A stretch of 64,000 bases of DNA from Salvelinus alpinus (lineage: Eukaryota; Chordata; Actinopteri; Salmoniformes; Salmonidae), in assembly GCF_045679555.1 (NCBI RefSeq), contig NC_092091.1:16416572-16480571 (forward strand), given 5' to 3'. Below, piece by piece: positions 36,039-59,250 of this stretch. Every line of letters starts with the position of its first letter. The first letter of the stretch is position 1. The notes below the pieces were generated by a model, which was not told where the DNA came from, searched no databases, and saw only the letters and a list, made by a program, of their open reading frames with translations. A program made the translations under genes and the position numbers.

Positions 36039-37643
36039 CAGTGAGGGAAAAAAGTATTTGATCCCCTGCTGATTTTGTACGTTTGCCCACTGACAAAGAA
36101 ATGATCAGTCTATAATTTTAATGGTAGGTTTATTTGAACAGTGAGAGACAGAATATCAACAAAAAAATCCAGAAAAACGCATGTCAAAAATGTTATGAAT
36201 TGATTTGCATTTTAATGAGGGAAATAAGTATTTGACCCCTCTGCAAAACATGACTTAGTACTTGGTGGCAAAACCCTTGTTGGCAATCACAGAGGTCAGA
36301 TGTTTCTTGTAGTTGGCCACCAGGTTTGCACACATCTCAGGAGGGATTTTGTCCCACTCCTCTTTGCAGATCTTCTTCAAGTCATTAAGGTTTCGAGGCT
36401 GACGTTTGGCAACTCGAACCTTCAGCTCCCTCCACAGATTTTCTATGGGATTAAGGTCTGGAGACTGGCTAGGCCACTCCAGGACCTTAATGTGCTTCTT
36501 CTTGAGCCACTCCTTTGTTGCCTTGGCCGTGTGTTTTGGGTCATTGTCATGCTGGAATACCCATCCACGACCCATTTTCAATACCCTGGCTGAGGGAAGG
36601 AGGTTTTCACCCAAGATTTGACGGTACATGGCCCCGTCCATCGTCCCTTTGATGCGGTGAAGTTGTCCTGTCCCTTTAGCAGAAAAACACCCCCAAAGCA
36701 TAATGTTTCCACCTCCATGTTTGACGGTGGGGATGGTTTCTTGGGGTCATAGGCAGCATTCCTCCTCCTCCAAACACGGCAAGTTGGGTTGATGCCAAAG
36801 AACTCCATTTTGGTCTCATCTGACCACAACACGTTCACCCAGTTGTCCTCTGAATCATTCAGATGTTCATTGGCAAACTTCAGACGGGCATGTATATGTG
36901 CTTTCTTGAGCAGGGGGACCTTGCGGGCGCTGCAGGACTTCAGTCCTTCACGGCATAGTGTGTTACCAATTGTTTTCTTGATGACTATGGTCCCAGCTGC
37001 CTTGAGATCATTGACAAGATCCTCCTGTGTAGTTCTGGGCTGATTCCTCACCGTTCTCATGATCATTGCAACTCCACGAGGTGAGATCTTGCATGGAGCC
37101 CCAGGTTGAGGGAGATTGACAGTTCTTTTGTGTTTCTTCCATTTGCGAATAATCACAGAAACTGTTGTCACCTTCTCACCAAGCTGCTTGGCGATGGTCT
37201 TGTAGCCCATTCCAGCCTTGTGTAGGTCTACAATCTTGTCCCTGACATCCTTGGAGAGCTCTTTGGTCTTGGCCATGGTGGAGAGTTTGGAATCTGATTG
37301 ATTGATTGCTTCTGTGGACAGGTATCTTTTATACAGGTAAGAAACTGAGATTAGGAGCACTCCCTTTAAGAGTGTGCTCCTAATCTCCGTTCGTTACCTG
37401 TATGAAAGACACCTGGGAGCCAGAAATCTTTTTGATTGAGAAGGGGTCAAATACTTATTTCCCTCATTAAAATGCAAATCAATTTATAACATTTTTGACA
37501 TGCATTTTTCTGGATATTTTTGTTGTTATTCTGTCTCTCACTGTTCAAATAAACCTACCATTAAAATTATAGACTGATCATTTCTTTGTCAGTGGGCAAA
37601 CGTACAAAATCAGCAGGGGATCAAATACTTTTTTCCCTCACTG
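36039..37643 (-). mobile_element. Near-intact Tc1-like transposon (minus)
   Basis: 1605 bp with long TIRs starting CAGTGAGGGAAAAAAGTATT and mirrored at the right, TA on both sides. TIR inner motifs (ACTGACAAAGAAATGATCAG) also pair. The region 37351-37387 contains an inner palindrome (GATTAGGAGCAC and its inverse). Confidence 0.95.
36255..37276 (-). pseudogene. Tc1 transposase with a single 1-nt frameshift
   Basis: Starts at 37276 with [20 protein letters not shown], continues through helix-turn-helix motifs and the first Asp ([20 protein letters not shown]), then shifts frame near 36735-36745. The second frame (36701-36255) contains [37 protein letters not shown] and [20 protein letters not shown], ending FATKY. 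Start to stop is 1022 nt, against 1023 nt in the plus-strand relative at 23216-24238, so one base is missing. DD34E residues are all present across the two frames. Confidence 0.93.
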
Positions 37644-37689
37644 TAAGTATAATTGGGAGGTGTTTGTACTGTTGGAGCTTTCTCACCTA

Positions 37690-39262
37690 CAGTGACTTCA
37701 GAAAGTTTTCATACCCCTTGACTTATTCCACAGTTTGTTGTGTTACAGCCTGAATTCAAAAAGGATTAAATATATTTTTTATCTCACCCATCTACACACA
37801 ATACCCCATAACGACAAAGTGAAAACGTGTTTTTAGACATTTTTGCAGATTTATTGAAAACAAAATACAGAAATATCTCATTTACATACATATTCACACG
37901 CCTGAGTCAATACATTGTAGAAGCACCTTCGGCAGTGATTACAGCTGCTAGTCTTTCTGGGTAAGTCTCTCAGAGCTTTCCTCACCTGGATAGTGCAACA
38001 TATGCCCATCATTCTTTTCAAAACTCTTCAAGCTCTGTCAAATTGGTTGTTTATCGACTATTTTCAGGTCTTGCCAGGAACATTCACTGGCTTCTTGGTA
38101 AGCAACTTCAGTGTAGATTTGGCCTTGTGTTTTAGGTTATTGTCCTGCTGAAAGGTGAATTCATCTCCCAGTGTCTGGTGGAAAGCAGACTGAACCAGAT
38201 TTCCACTATGATTTTGCCTGTACTTCCATTTTTTTAAATCCTGAAACACTCCCCAGTCCTTAACGATTACAAACATACCCATAACATTATGCAGCCACCA
38301 CTATGCTTGAAAACATGGAGAGTGGTACTCAGTAATCTGTTGTATAGGATTTTCCCCAAACATTACACTTCATATTCAGGACAAAAAGTGAATTGCTTTG
38401 CTACATTTTTTTGCAGTATCACTTCAGTGCCTTGCTGCAAAGAGAACGTATGTTTTGGAATATTTTTATTCTGTACAGGCTTTCTTCTTTTCACTCTGTC
38501 AATTAGGTTAGTATTGTGGACTACCTACAATGTTGTTGATCCATCCTCAGTTTTCTCCTTTTACAGCCACTAAACTATTTTTATTTATTTATTTTACCTT
38601 TACTCTGTAACTGTTTTCAAGTCACCATTGGCCTCATGGTGAAATCCTTGAGTGGTTTCCTTCCTCTCCAGCAACTGAGTTAGGAACGACACCTGTAACT
38701 TTGTAGTGACTGGGTGTATTGATACACCATCCAAAGTGTAATTAATAACTTCGCCATGCTCAAAGGGATATTCAATGTCTGTTTATTGTATTTTTTTTAA
38801 CCCATTTACCACTAGGTGCCCTTCTTTGCGAGGCATTGGTAAACCACCCTGATCTTTGTGGTTGAATCTATGTTTGAAATTCCCTGCTCGACTCGGGGAC
38901 CTTGCAGATAATTGTATGTGTGGGGTACAGAGATGAGGTAGTCATTCAAAAATCATTTTAAACGCTATTATTGCACACAGAGTGAGTTCATGCAACGTAT
39001 TATTTTACTTGAATTTTTGCTCCTGAACTTATGTAGGCTTGCCATAAAAAAGGGGTTGAATACTTATTGACTCAAGATATTTCAGCTTTTCCTTTGAATT
39101 AAATTGTAAAAATGTCTAAAAACAGTATTCCACGTTGACATTATGGGGTACTGTGTGTAGGCCCGTGACAATTTTAAAAAATGTAATCCATTTGAAATTC
39201 AGGCTGCAACACAACAAAATATGGAAAAAGTTAATGGCTGTAAATATTTTCTGAAGGCACTG
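37690..39262 (-). mobile_element. Tc1-like transposon relic (minus)
   Basis: TIR ends CAGTGACTTCAGAAAGTTTT (left) and ATTTTCTGAAGGCACTG (right). A decayed transposase lies on the minus strand; 38282-38064 still shows GDEFTFQQDNNLKHKAKSTL, the second catalytic block. Same family as the plus-strand relic at 52716-54757. Confidence 0.88.
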
Positions 39263-40554
39263 TTTTCAGTATGACAGAGCTGTGATAAATCACGGTCTGA
39301 GCCCTACCAGAGTAGAGAGAGTGATTTAGACCGGGCTTCAATCTGATCCTGGGTTGTCGACAATGTGGCTTTAAAAGGCGGAGATTGCATTCAAGGTAAA
39401 CAGCTGCAGATATCGGTTCAATAGGAAATTACCTTTAAATGTTGCATTGTAGACAGGCGAGGTCGGATTAAATCCCGGCATAAGTGCCCCCGTTACCTAG
39501 GATACATGTATATTTGTGTGAATAAATGTTGCTGTGTGAGTTAAGTTTATCACATATTTGATCCCAGCTGCCATGGCAGTGTGTCATTGTTCACCAGAAC
39601 AATTGAGGCAGGGATCACACATAATCCCAGGGATGGTATCAAGAATACAGTACAATCCATTGTAACCAAATCTATGCAGTCCAGTAACTTCACACGAGGT
39701 GTTTAGAATACACACAGAGGTGCTCTGAGCCTAACCAACCAGCACATGTTCATTCCTTTTGTAATCTTCAAGTTTCATCTTACCTCTTTTTTAACCTCAA
39801 TTGACCTTATTCATCATCTTTTGATTATTTGAACAAGAAATGACAAACCATGCATTTATCTCTCTAAACCTGTCCTGAAGTGTTCACCATCTACCTCAGG
39901 TAAAACGTCTGCAACTTCAAGTGAGGAAACATATCTGAATCTGGAATACAATTACTTTTATAGTTTTGTATCAAAACTGCATCAACACTGTATCAAAACA
40001 GCTCATAGCTGGAGGGAGGGAATAGAGCCTGGGTATCAGAAGGAGGAGAGGACACACATTCCAGGTCACAGGTCAGCACTCCTGGAGATGAGAGGATTTA
40101 GTTCTTCTGGTCACTTATCAGCACAACCACTCCTTGGTATTACAAGGGGAGAGGGTTGAATCATAACCTTTACCCCAGTTTAAACACTCCTCACCATACA
40201 GATGTGCTATCTTATTTGTCCAGTTTCTCACAGCAGGAAAATAATCCTGCAGCAACAGGAAATGTGAATTATTATGTGGATTATAATTAATGGACATTTT
40301 TCTAGAGGTTGATACATTTTTCATTCGGATAAATCAAGTTTGACATTTTAAAGTAAAAGTTACATAATTGATAAGCCTTTTTAAATCTAGAATATACTAT
40401 AATTTGCATTTCCTGATGTGCAGGAAAAGGATCTGCAACATCAGAGTGATCAAATTAAGAGAGCACACCTGTACAGTATATACAGTACTGTACTGTACCT
40501 GTAATACATTGCTATTGTGACAATGATATGTAGACAGATATTCGTCCCTAGCTC
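39263..40554. other. Intergenic, no gene recognised
   Basis: No array, TE terminus or exon that I can support. Confidence 0.5.
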
Positions 40555-40750
40555 TAACTTCACATCCCACCCCGGCTCAAAGCTAGCCCTAACACCAACT
40601 CTAGCTTCATGTCCACACCCCGGGCTCAATGCTAATCCTAGCCATAATCCTAACCCTAACACCAACCCTAGCTTCATGTCCACACCCCGGCTCAAACCTA
40701 ACCCTAGTTATAATCCTAACCCTAACTCCAACCCTAGCTTCCACACCCCT
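40555..40750. repeat. CCTAA-rich short tandem block
   Basis: Three degenerate copies of a unit about 70 bp long containing CCCCGGCTCAAA(G/C)CTA, CTAACCCTAAC and CTAGCTTC(A)TGTCCACACC. The CTAACCCTAA core is telomere-like, but the unit is not a telomeric array. Confidence 0.7.
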
Positions 40751-40891
40751 CAGAGTAATTACCCAATTATAACAATACTGTAATGTAAAGTCTGATCAAT
40801 TCCTCTGTATACCTTCAGCCCCAGTTACAGCACAGTTTAGGCCACAGCATAATTACAGGCCTCTTCTAGTGTGTCTGAGGCTGCTGGCAGG

Positions 40892-41492
40892 CAGTGGTGG
40901 AAAAAGTTCCCAATTGTCATACTTGAGTAAAAGTATAGATACCTTAATAGAAAGTTACTCAAATAAAAGTGAAAGTCAGCCAGTAAAATACTACTTGAGT
41001 AAAAGTATAACAGTATTTGGTTTTAAATATACTTAAGTATCAAAAGTAAATGTAATTGCTAAAATATACTTAAGTATCAAAAGTATAAATCATTTAAAAT
41101 TCCTCATATTTAGCAAAGCAGACGGCACCATTTTCTTGTTTTTAAGATGTATGGATAGACAGGGGCACATTCCAACACTAAATAAAGACATTATATACAA
41201 AATATGCGTATGTGTTTAGTGAGTCCACCAGGCCAGAGGCAGTAGGGATGACCACGTGTTCTCTTGATAAGTTTGTGAATTTGACAATTTTCCTGTCCTG
41301 TTAAGCATTCCAAATGTAATGAGTACTTTTGGTTGTCAGGGAAAATGTATGGAGTAAAAAGTATATTTTCTTTAGGAATGTAGTGAAGTAAAAGTAAAAG
41401 TAGTCAGAAATATAAATAGTAAAGTACAGATACCAAAAAAACAACTTAAGTAGTACTTTAAAGTATTTTTACTTAAGTACTTTACACCACTG
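40892..41492. mobile_element. hAT MITE with perfect 8-bp target duplication
   Basis: 601 bp from CAGTGGTGGAAAAAG to TACTTTACACCACTG, flanked by CTGGCAGG at 40884-40891 and 41493-41500. The interior is built of ACTTAAGTA/AAAAGTA motifs; family shared with 11205-12090. Confidence 0.92.
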
Positions 41493-41803
41493 CTGGCAGG
41501 TCACTGTGGTACGCAGCAGCTGCAGCCACCCTCAGACTGCAGTAAGACATGGATCATTGTCCATTTATGTGTTTTGGCTCTGGCCACCTATTTTGTCTCC
41601 CCCCTCCTATTGCACAGTAAATAGAGATTTTCGCTAAGTCTGTACTGTATGTCTCAGGATTGATTAGAAGTTATCGTAAATCTCCTGTTTAGTGGATGCA
41701 GGTGAGCAACAGATCATGCTGTTCAGGAATTAGATGTGTTATCTGTCAATAGCAATAAAATGTTCTCCATATTACAGATCTGTTTGTTTCCCTCTGCACA
41801 GTA

Positions 41804-42992
41804 TGGTCAATCAGTTCATACACACAAGCAAACGCACACAGACACACAGACACGCAGACACACAGATATGCAGACACACGGGCACGCAGACACGTAGACA
41901 CGCAGACACGCAGACAAGCAGACACGTAGACACGCAGACAAACAGACACGCAGACAAGCAGACACGCAGACAAGCTGACACGTAGACACGTAGACACGCA
42001 GACAAGCAGACACGTAGACACGCAGACAAGCTGTCACGTAGACACGCAGACACGTAGACAAGCAGACAAGCTGACACGTAGACACGTAGACACGCAGACA
42101 CGCAGACACGCAGACAAGCTGACACGTAGACACGCAGACACATAGACACGCAGACAAGCTGACACGTAGACACGCAGACACGTAGACACGCAGACAAGCT
42201 GACACGTAGACAAGCAGACAAGCTGACACGTAGACAAGCAGACAAGCAGACAAGCTGACACGTAGACACGCAGACACATAGACAAGCAGACAAGCTGACA
42301 CGTAGACACGCAGACACGTAGACACGCAGACAAGCTGACACGTAGACAAGCAGACAAGCTGACACGTAGACAAGCAGACAAGCAGACAAGCTGACACGTA
42401 GACACGCAGACACGTAGACACGTAGACACGCAGACACGTAGACACGCAGACACGTAGACACACAGACAAGCAGACACGCAGACACGTAGACACGCAGACA
42501 AGCATACGCGCAGACGCATAGACACGCAGACAAGCAGACACGCAGACACGCAAACAAGTAAACACGTAGACAAGCAGACAAGCAGACACGTAGACACATA
42601 GACAAGCAGACACGCAGACACGTAGACACATAGACACGTAGACAAGCAGACAAGCTGACGTGCTGACACGTAGACAAGCATACGCGCAGACGCATAGACA
42701 CGCAGACAAGTAAACACGTAGACAAGCAGACAAGCAGACACGCAGACACGCAAACAAGTAAACAAGTAAACAAGTAAACACGTAGACACGCAAACAAGTA
42801 AACACGTAGACACGCAAACAAGTAAACACGTAGACACAAAGACACGTAGACACAAGACACGTAGACATGTAAACACGTAGACAAGCAGACACGTAGACAC
42901 GTAGACAAGCAGACACGTAGACAAGCAGACACGTAAACACAAAGACACGTATACATGTAAACACGTAGACATGCAGACACATAGACACACAG
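41804..42992. repeat. 8-bp-unit composite minisatellite
   Basis: Roughly 145 consecutive octamers drawn from a small set: CAGACACG, TAGACACG, CAGACAAG, CTGACACG, TAAACACG and CAAACAAG. Frequent higher-order strings (for example CAGACAAG-CTGACACG-TAGACACG) show expansion in blocks. Because 8 is not a multiple of 3, the three minus-strand frames are all open for 340-400 codons and encode the same cysteine-rich octapeptide. These are not genes. Confidence 0.95.
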
Positions 42993-43136
42993 GCACAAAG
43001 CAGTGTCTGATGATGTTCCACCTCCTCCTTCGTGTCTTCATAATGGCCTCAGATGGGATGGGTGCCATGGCCTGGATTAAATGTCAGGGGAGGAATGCAC
43101 AATGACAGGGTTCTGTTCTGTGTGTGGATCAGATCC

Positions 43137-43272
<136 letters not shown>

Positions 43273-43750
43273 AATCCCTGGCCCTGCAGCTGTAGATCAA
43301 CCACACCGGTGGTATCATATTGTAGAGTTGGCTGGCATTTGGCCTTCTCTCTGATAAATGATCCACTGTACTGTGGGTCAAATACGGTACACAACTTGCT
43401 GAGACTTGAGAATGTGTTAAATATAACCTTTTGAAAAGAATAATGGATAATATTATTCCATTATAAAGGAACGCTACAGTAGAATGTAATGTAATCTTTT
43501 CTCAGTCACTACTCACTTCGGGCGCCAGTACTTGACCGTGTAGAAAGTTTACAGTAGAGACGGAGTAGTGACTTAGTTACACTACTGTATAATTATTCAA
43601 CAATTATGGTGTTGTAACGGAAACTAATAACACAAAAGCCTTTTTAAAAATGAGGGGGAAAAGCTGGTCAGACTAGCAGATCTAGATGTCCCAGTGTCAT
43701 GGCCAGGTAGTGTCTTACACTTATGGGACTGTTTATTCTGTGTGTCTGGG
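43273..43750. other. Nothing recognised
   Basis: Unique-looking spacer between two arrays. Confidence 0.5.
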
Positions 43751-44540
43751 ATATGACCAGCAGGATAAGACCAGCGGGATAAGACCAGCGGGATACGACC
43801 AGCGGGATAAGACCAGCGGGATACGACCAGCGGGATACGACCAGCGGGATACGACCAGCGGGATAAGACCAGCGGGATACGACCAGCGGGATAAGACCAG
43901 CGGGATACGACCAGCGGGATACGACCAGCGGGATAAGACCAGCGGGATATGACCAGCGGGATACGACCAGCGGGATAAGACCAGCGGGATACGACCAGCG
44001 GGATACGACCAGCGGGATAAGACCAGCGGGATACGACCAGCGGGATAAGACCAGCGGGATATGACCAGCGGGATACGACCAGCGGGATAAGACCAGCGGG
44101 ATACGACCAGCGGGATACGACCAGCGGGATACGACCAGCGGGATACGACCAGCGGGATACGACCAGCGGGATACGACCAGCGGGATAAGACCAGCGGGAT
44201 AAGACCAGCGGGATACGACCAGCGGGATACGACCAGCGGGATAAGACCAGCGGGATAAGACCAGCGGGATACGACCAGCGGGATAAGACCAGCGGGATAC
44301 GACCAGCGGGATACGACCAGCGGGATAAGACCAGCGGGATAAGACCAGCGGGATACGACCAGCGGGATACGACCAGCGGGATACGACCAGCGGGATACGA
44401 CCAGCGGGATAAGACCAGCGGGATAAGACCAGCGGGATACGACCAGCGGGATAAGACCAGCGGGATACGACCAGCGGGATAAGACCAGCGGGATACGACC
44501 AGCGGGATACGACCAGCGGGATAAGACCAGTGGGATACGC
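43751..44540. repeat. 14-bp minisatellite with two-state last base
   Basis: About 56 tandem units of GACCAGCGGGATA followed by C or A (T in two or three). Apart from the edge units the 13-nt core is invariant. Open frames of 275-310 codons on the minus strand are composition artefacts. Confidence 0.97.
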
Positions 44541-45960
44541 CCAGAGCTGTGTTCAAACATTATCAGAAATCTTTAAATACTTTGAACGTTTGCTATAGCG
44601 TGCCCACAATGCCAGATGGGCTGTGTTTCACATTTTGGGATTATTCTATTGGTTGATTAAGCCAGGGAAACTTAATCAAGCAGAGATAAAGTACTTAAAA
44701 TTATTATTATTTTAAATAGTATTTAAACCCAGGTTTAGATCCCACCAGTGATCAGGTCAGTGAGGGTGCCATAAAGTATTTTATTTGGTTTGGGTTGTTC
44801 TACATGTCCACCGCTGTTCCCCTGCTGCTGTGAGCAGCTTCTCCTGATGAGGGGGGTGGGACGGTGGGAGGGCCGATCTACGTCGGGCTCTGACAGGCTG
44901 AGTACTCCCTTTGTCCGACGTGTCACAGAGAGAGTCTCAGCAGCACAGGAGGCGTGAGTGGTGGGCAGCTTCGCCATGGTAACAGCAGCAACTATGTCGT
45001 CGCCCTGGTGACAGTGTACTTTGGCGGGGGCGGCGGGGGGTGGTAAGGGGGATATACATGAGAGGCTGAACAGAAAAGGAAAGTGTGTTTGTCTGTGTGT
45101 GTTGAGTGGGTTGTGATCGTTCTTCCTTTGGGGCCTGAAAAAAGTGCACGTTCTCATAAAACGGAAAGTCCATATAGGAACTATAAATCATGTTATAAAG
45201 TTTGAATAGTGTATGACTGACGCTATGCTACCACTTGTCTGCTGACGCTATGCTTGTCATTTGTCACACACACTGAATGCACAGGAGACTCCCCAATGAC
45301 CTGTTGTTGCATGTTCAGAATTGTCCCTGATAGTTTTCCAAGAAAACTGAACTTTGTCATGTATCTTCTACCTGGCCTTACTGACATCAAGTCCCACTAA
45401 GAGTGTCCCTTTCCAGACAGCAGACCCATAGGCTGGAAAGGGACATAAACAGTAGGACCACCAAAGTGACACACAGTACTTCTCCAAATGCCACATGCCT
45501 CTAAATAAATCCTATTGATAAATGAAATGTGTTCAATCAAAATGTTTTTACTACTTTATGATTGGTAAATAAAATTTAACCTACTCAATATTTTTTTACT
45601 GATTATTAGTAATTTGAGGTAGTGTGAACAGGAGTAGTGAGTAGTGTGACAGGAATAGTGTGAACAGCATTCAATATATGTGTTGGACCATTAAGTGTTG
45701 TTTGTTCCCAAACATAAATATCTCAATTGTTTTCTTCATCTTTTCTAATCTGACTGAAGATTGAGATGTAGCTAGTGGATGGACCCGGGGGACAGACAGA
45801 GGGACAGGGGGGTATTAGGGGTCTGGATTGGAGGACGTTGGGTGGGGGTATCATCTTACATCTCCCCCAGGGAAAGCCACATGACCCTGCAGAACGGGGA
45901 AGGGAGAAAAAAGATATTGGGATATTGGGCTACGGTCTGAGCACTCAATAAGAACCACAT
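44541..45960. other. Upstream flank of lsp1; no gene recognised
   Basis: A GC-rich stretch at 44750-45060 carries an open minus frame (44735-45157, 140 codons) without recognisable domains. The remainder is AT-rich. It may contain regulatory DNA for lsp1; nothing firm is visible. Confidence 0.45.
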
Positions 45961-46345
45961 GTAGCAGGGAGGAAGTGGAGGAGGAGAGAGGGAGAGAGGA
46001 GGAGGGTGAGGCGGGCAGTGACTAAAGTCTGTCTCTGTGAGAGGAAAGAGAGTGCTGCTCTGAGCTTTCCTCACATTTTCAACAGGCTACGTGGGGGCCA
46101 GCATCTAAGAGACGAGAGAGCCCTGGGAGTGTGTGTCTGTGTGGCTAGGTCAGAAAGTGTATGTGCCTTCTCGTCTGAGGGACAAAAGAGGAGTACAGAG
46201 ATCTGTCCTATAGAAACCTCATCACTGGCCGTTGGGCTCAGGACTGGAAGAGACAGAGAGGTTCTGTCATTCTGTTGGAGGAAGAGGAGCTACACTTGTG
46301 ATATTTTGATTCTGATAAAGAGGGTCAGAAGAGGAGAAAGGAGAC
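45960..46345 (+). promoter_or_regulatory. Candidate lsp1 promoter and 5' leader
   Basis: A purine-rich, TATA-less stretch (45967-46016) contains GAGGAAGT (45969-45976), a good PU.1/Ets site, as would suit a leukocyte gene. The following 330 nt run without obvious splice sites into the ATG, and could be 5' UTR. Inferred from position and motif only. Confidence 0.35.
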
Positions 46346-57288
<10,943 letters not shown>

Positions 57289-57492
57289 GTAAGTACCCAA
57301 GTACTATACTATGACTCATCAAGCATGATAATGGAGTTATTGAACCTTGTAGATCAGGCATGACTATTTTCCTATCATTTCTGTCCCACAACCAAACATT
57401 ACTCACTGACCCACCAGGGTTGGGCTCAATTCGAATTGAAGACAGTCAATTCAGGAAACACTCTAAAATTACAATTCAATTATCAAAAAAAA

Positions 57493-58131
57493 TGCATTTA
57501 TTTTCAATGTCTTCTCAATAAACTGAAAAGTAGAAACTATTTATTTCAAAAGTATTTACATTTCTGAATGTTAAATTCAAATCACTTCCTAAATTGACTG
57601 CCTTCAATTTGAATGGAGCCCAACCTTGTGACCCACTCATTCATGTCACATCTCCCACATCCAAACTACAGTTTCTCTATTATGTTTTGTCTTGCGCTGA
57701 AGCAGCTGATATAATGATTTATATGAAGGGCTGCTTGTCAGATTTCCTGGCTGTGGAGAAAGGTAGCGTAGTGGTTAAGAGTGTTGGGCCAGTAATTGAA
57801 AGGTCAGTGGTTCAATTCCTGAACTGACTAGGTGAAGAATCTGTCAATGTGCCCCTTGAGCATGGCTCTTAACCCTAAATGCTTATGTAAGTTGCTCTGG
57901 ATTAGAGTATCTGCTAAAATGCAATAAAACCATGGGAGTTCTACTGAAATAGTTACTTCCCCTTGTTTGCTATACATTCAGTTGTTTATGGGTTGGCTCC
58001 ACTATCCTGAGGATGTGTGGTTACAAAACCCAAATATTTCCTTAAGGAAAAGCCACTAATCTCCACATGCCTCCTTTTCTCTCTCCTGCTCTCTCTATTT
58101 CTCTCCCGCTTGGTCATCTCTCTCGCTCTCT
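57493..58131 (+). repeat. 639-bp duplicated segment, copy 2 (in lsp1 intron 2; probable source)
   Basis: The right edge continues naturally into a CT-rich tract (58110-58195), which copy 1 lacks, so this appears to be the original location. Contains the same SINE at 57758-57923. Confidence 0.9.
57758..57923 (+). mobile_element. tRNA-derived SINE (V-SINE-like)
   Basis: Same sequence as 53828-53993 apart from substitutions at GAGA(A/C)A and ATTAGAG/ATAAGAG. Confidence 0.75.
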
Positions 58132-58909
58132 CCCTCTCTCTTACTCTCCCTCACACGTTCATTCTCTCACTCTATTCTCTCTCTCTCTACCTTACTGGTT
58201 GATTCACTCTCTCCATGCGAAGAAGAACACACAGCTGCATTTCTCATTACAGTACCTCAGAAGAATGTTTACTGCAGAGCGTCTTGGGAAACTACTACTA
58301 TCATGGCCTTTAGCATAACTGCCACACTTTCTCCAGGGGGGAGAAGAAAGAACAAAAACAGCCCCAGATCATGACAATGCCTCCACGTTTTTAAACCGTA
58401 ATGAGTGACTTGACATGAGGTAAAGTCACTACACTCAGTGTAGTCTGTAATTTTGGATTAATCATAAAACAGGCATAGTAACACTTCCAAACTGTTTCAA
58501 GGACTCACTGTTTCCTCTTTATCCATAAGGGGGATAAATTATAGATGATACAGTCGAATAATAGTTCAGAAGACCAAACATCAAAACAACCGTGAACACT
58601 GGTTTGGGGTTTGCTGTTATTTGATCTCTGTGTCGTTGACTGCGTACTGCTCTCTCAACAATGTAATTGCCAGCCGAGATTCAGACCAGGTTCCTTCCTC
58701 TTTGTTTTCAAAGTCATTACAGTAACATGACATTTCAAAGCCATTACACAAATATTCCTTTCCAACAGGTGCCTGTGGTTTGTTACCAGAGAGCTTTTGG
58801 TGTCAGAACTAACCACTTCATAACAACATCTGCATGACTAAACACCTGAAGAATCCAACCACCACAATTACTGCTCATTATTACTAATTGTCCTTTAAAT
58901 ATATGTTAA

Positions 58910-58910
<1 letters not shown>
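58132..58910. other. lsp1 intron 2, CT-rich then unrecognised
   Basis: A CT-rich tract to 58195, then sequence with no exon or repeat that I can support. Confidence 0.5.

Positions 58911-58973
<63 letters not shown>
58911..58973. repeat. (TA)n microsatellite
   Basis: About 30 TA units with one GTA interruption. Confidence 0.95.
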
Positions 58974-58979
<6 letters not shown>

Positions 58980-59135
58980 CCATCTGGAAACATCAATTTA
59001 CTTTAGTAGCTAACCTACTTAATTATAATTGGAATGCCTGGAGGGAGCATTCCGTTCAGCCAGCTCCTGCGAAGATGAAACAGACTTTCATTTCAGGACT
59101 GTTTTAATGAACGGGGCGGTAGAGAAAATAGAGGT

Positions 59136-59184
<49 letters not shown>

Positions 59185-59250
59185 AAGAAAGGGAGAGAGA
59201 GAGAGAAAAAGGGAGAGAGAGAGAGAGAAAGAGAGAAAGGGAGAGAGAGG
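59136..59250. repeat. (GA)n compound microsatellite
   Basis: GA repeats with AAAG and GGGA interruptions. Confidence 0.93.

Noticed and set aside
43624-44560. 275-310-codon minus frames of a repeating WSYPAG peptide
   Set aside because: Product of the 14-bp minisatellite; identical peptide in shifted frames.
44735-45157. 140-codon minus-strand frame in GC-rich DNA upstream of lsp1
   Set aside because: No domain, no splice partner, low-complexity proline/serine composition; open frame is likely due to base composition.
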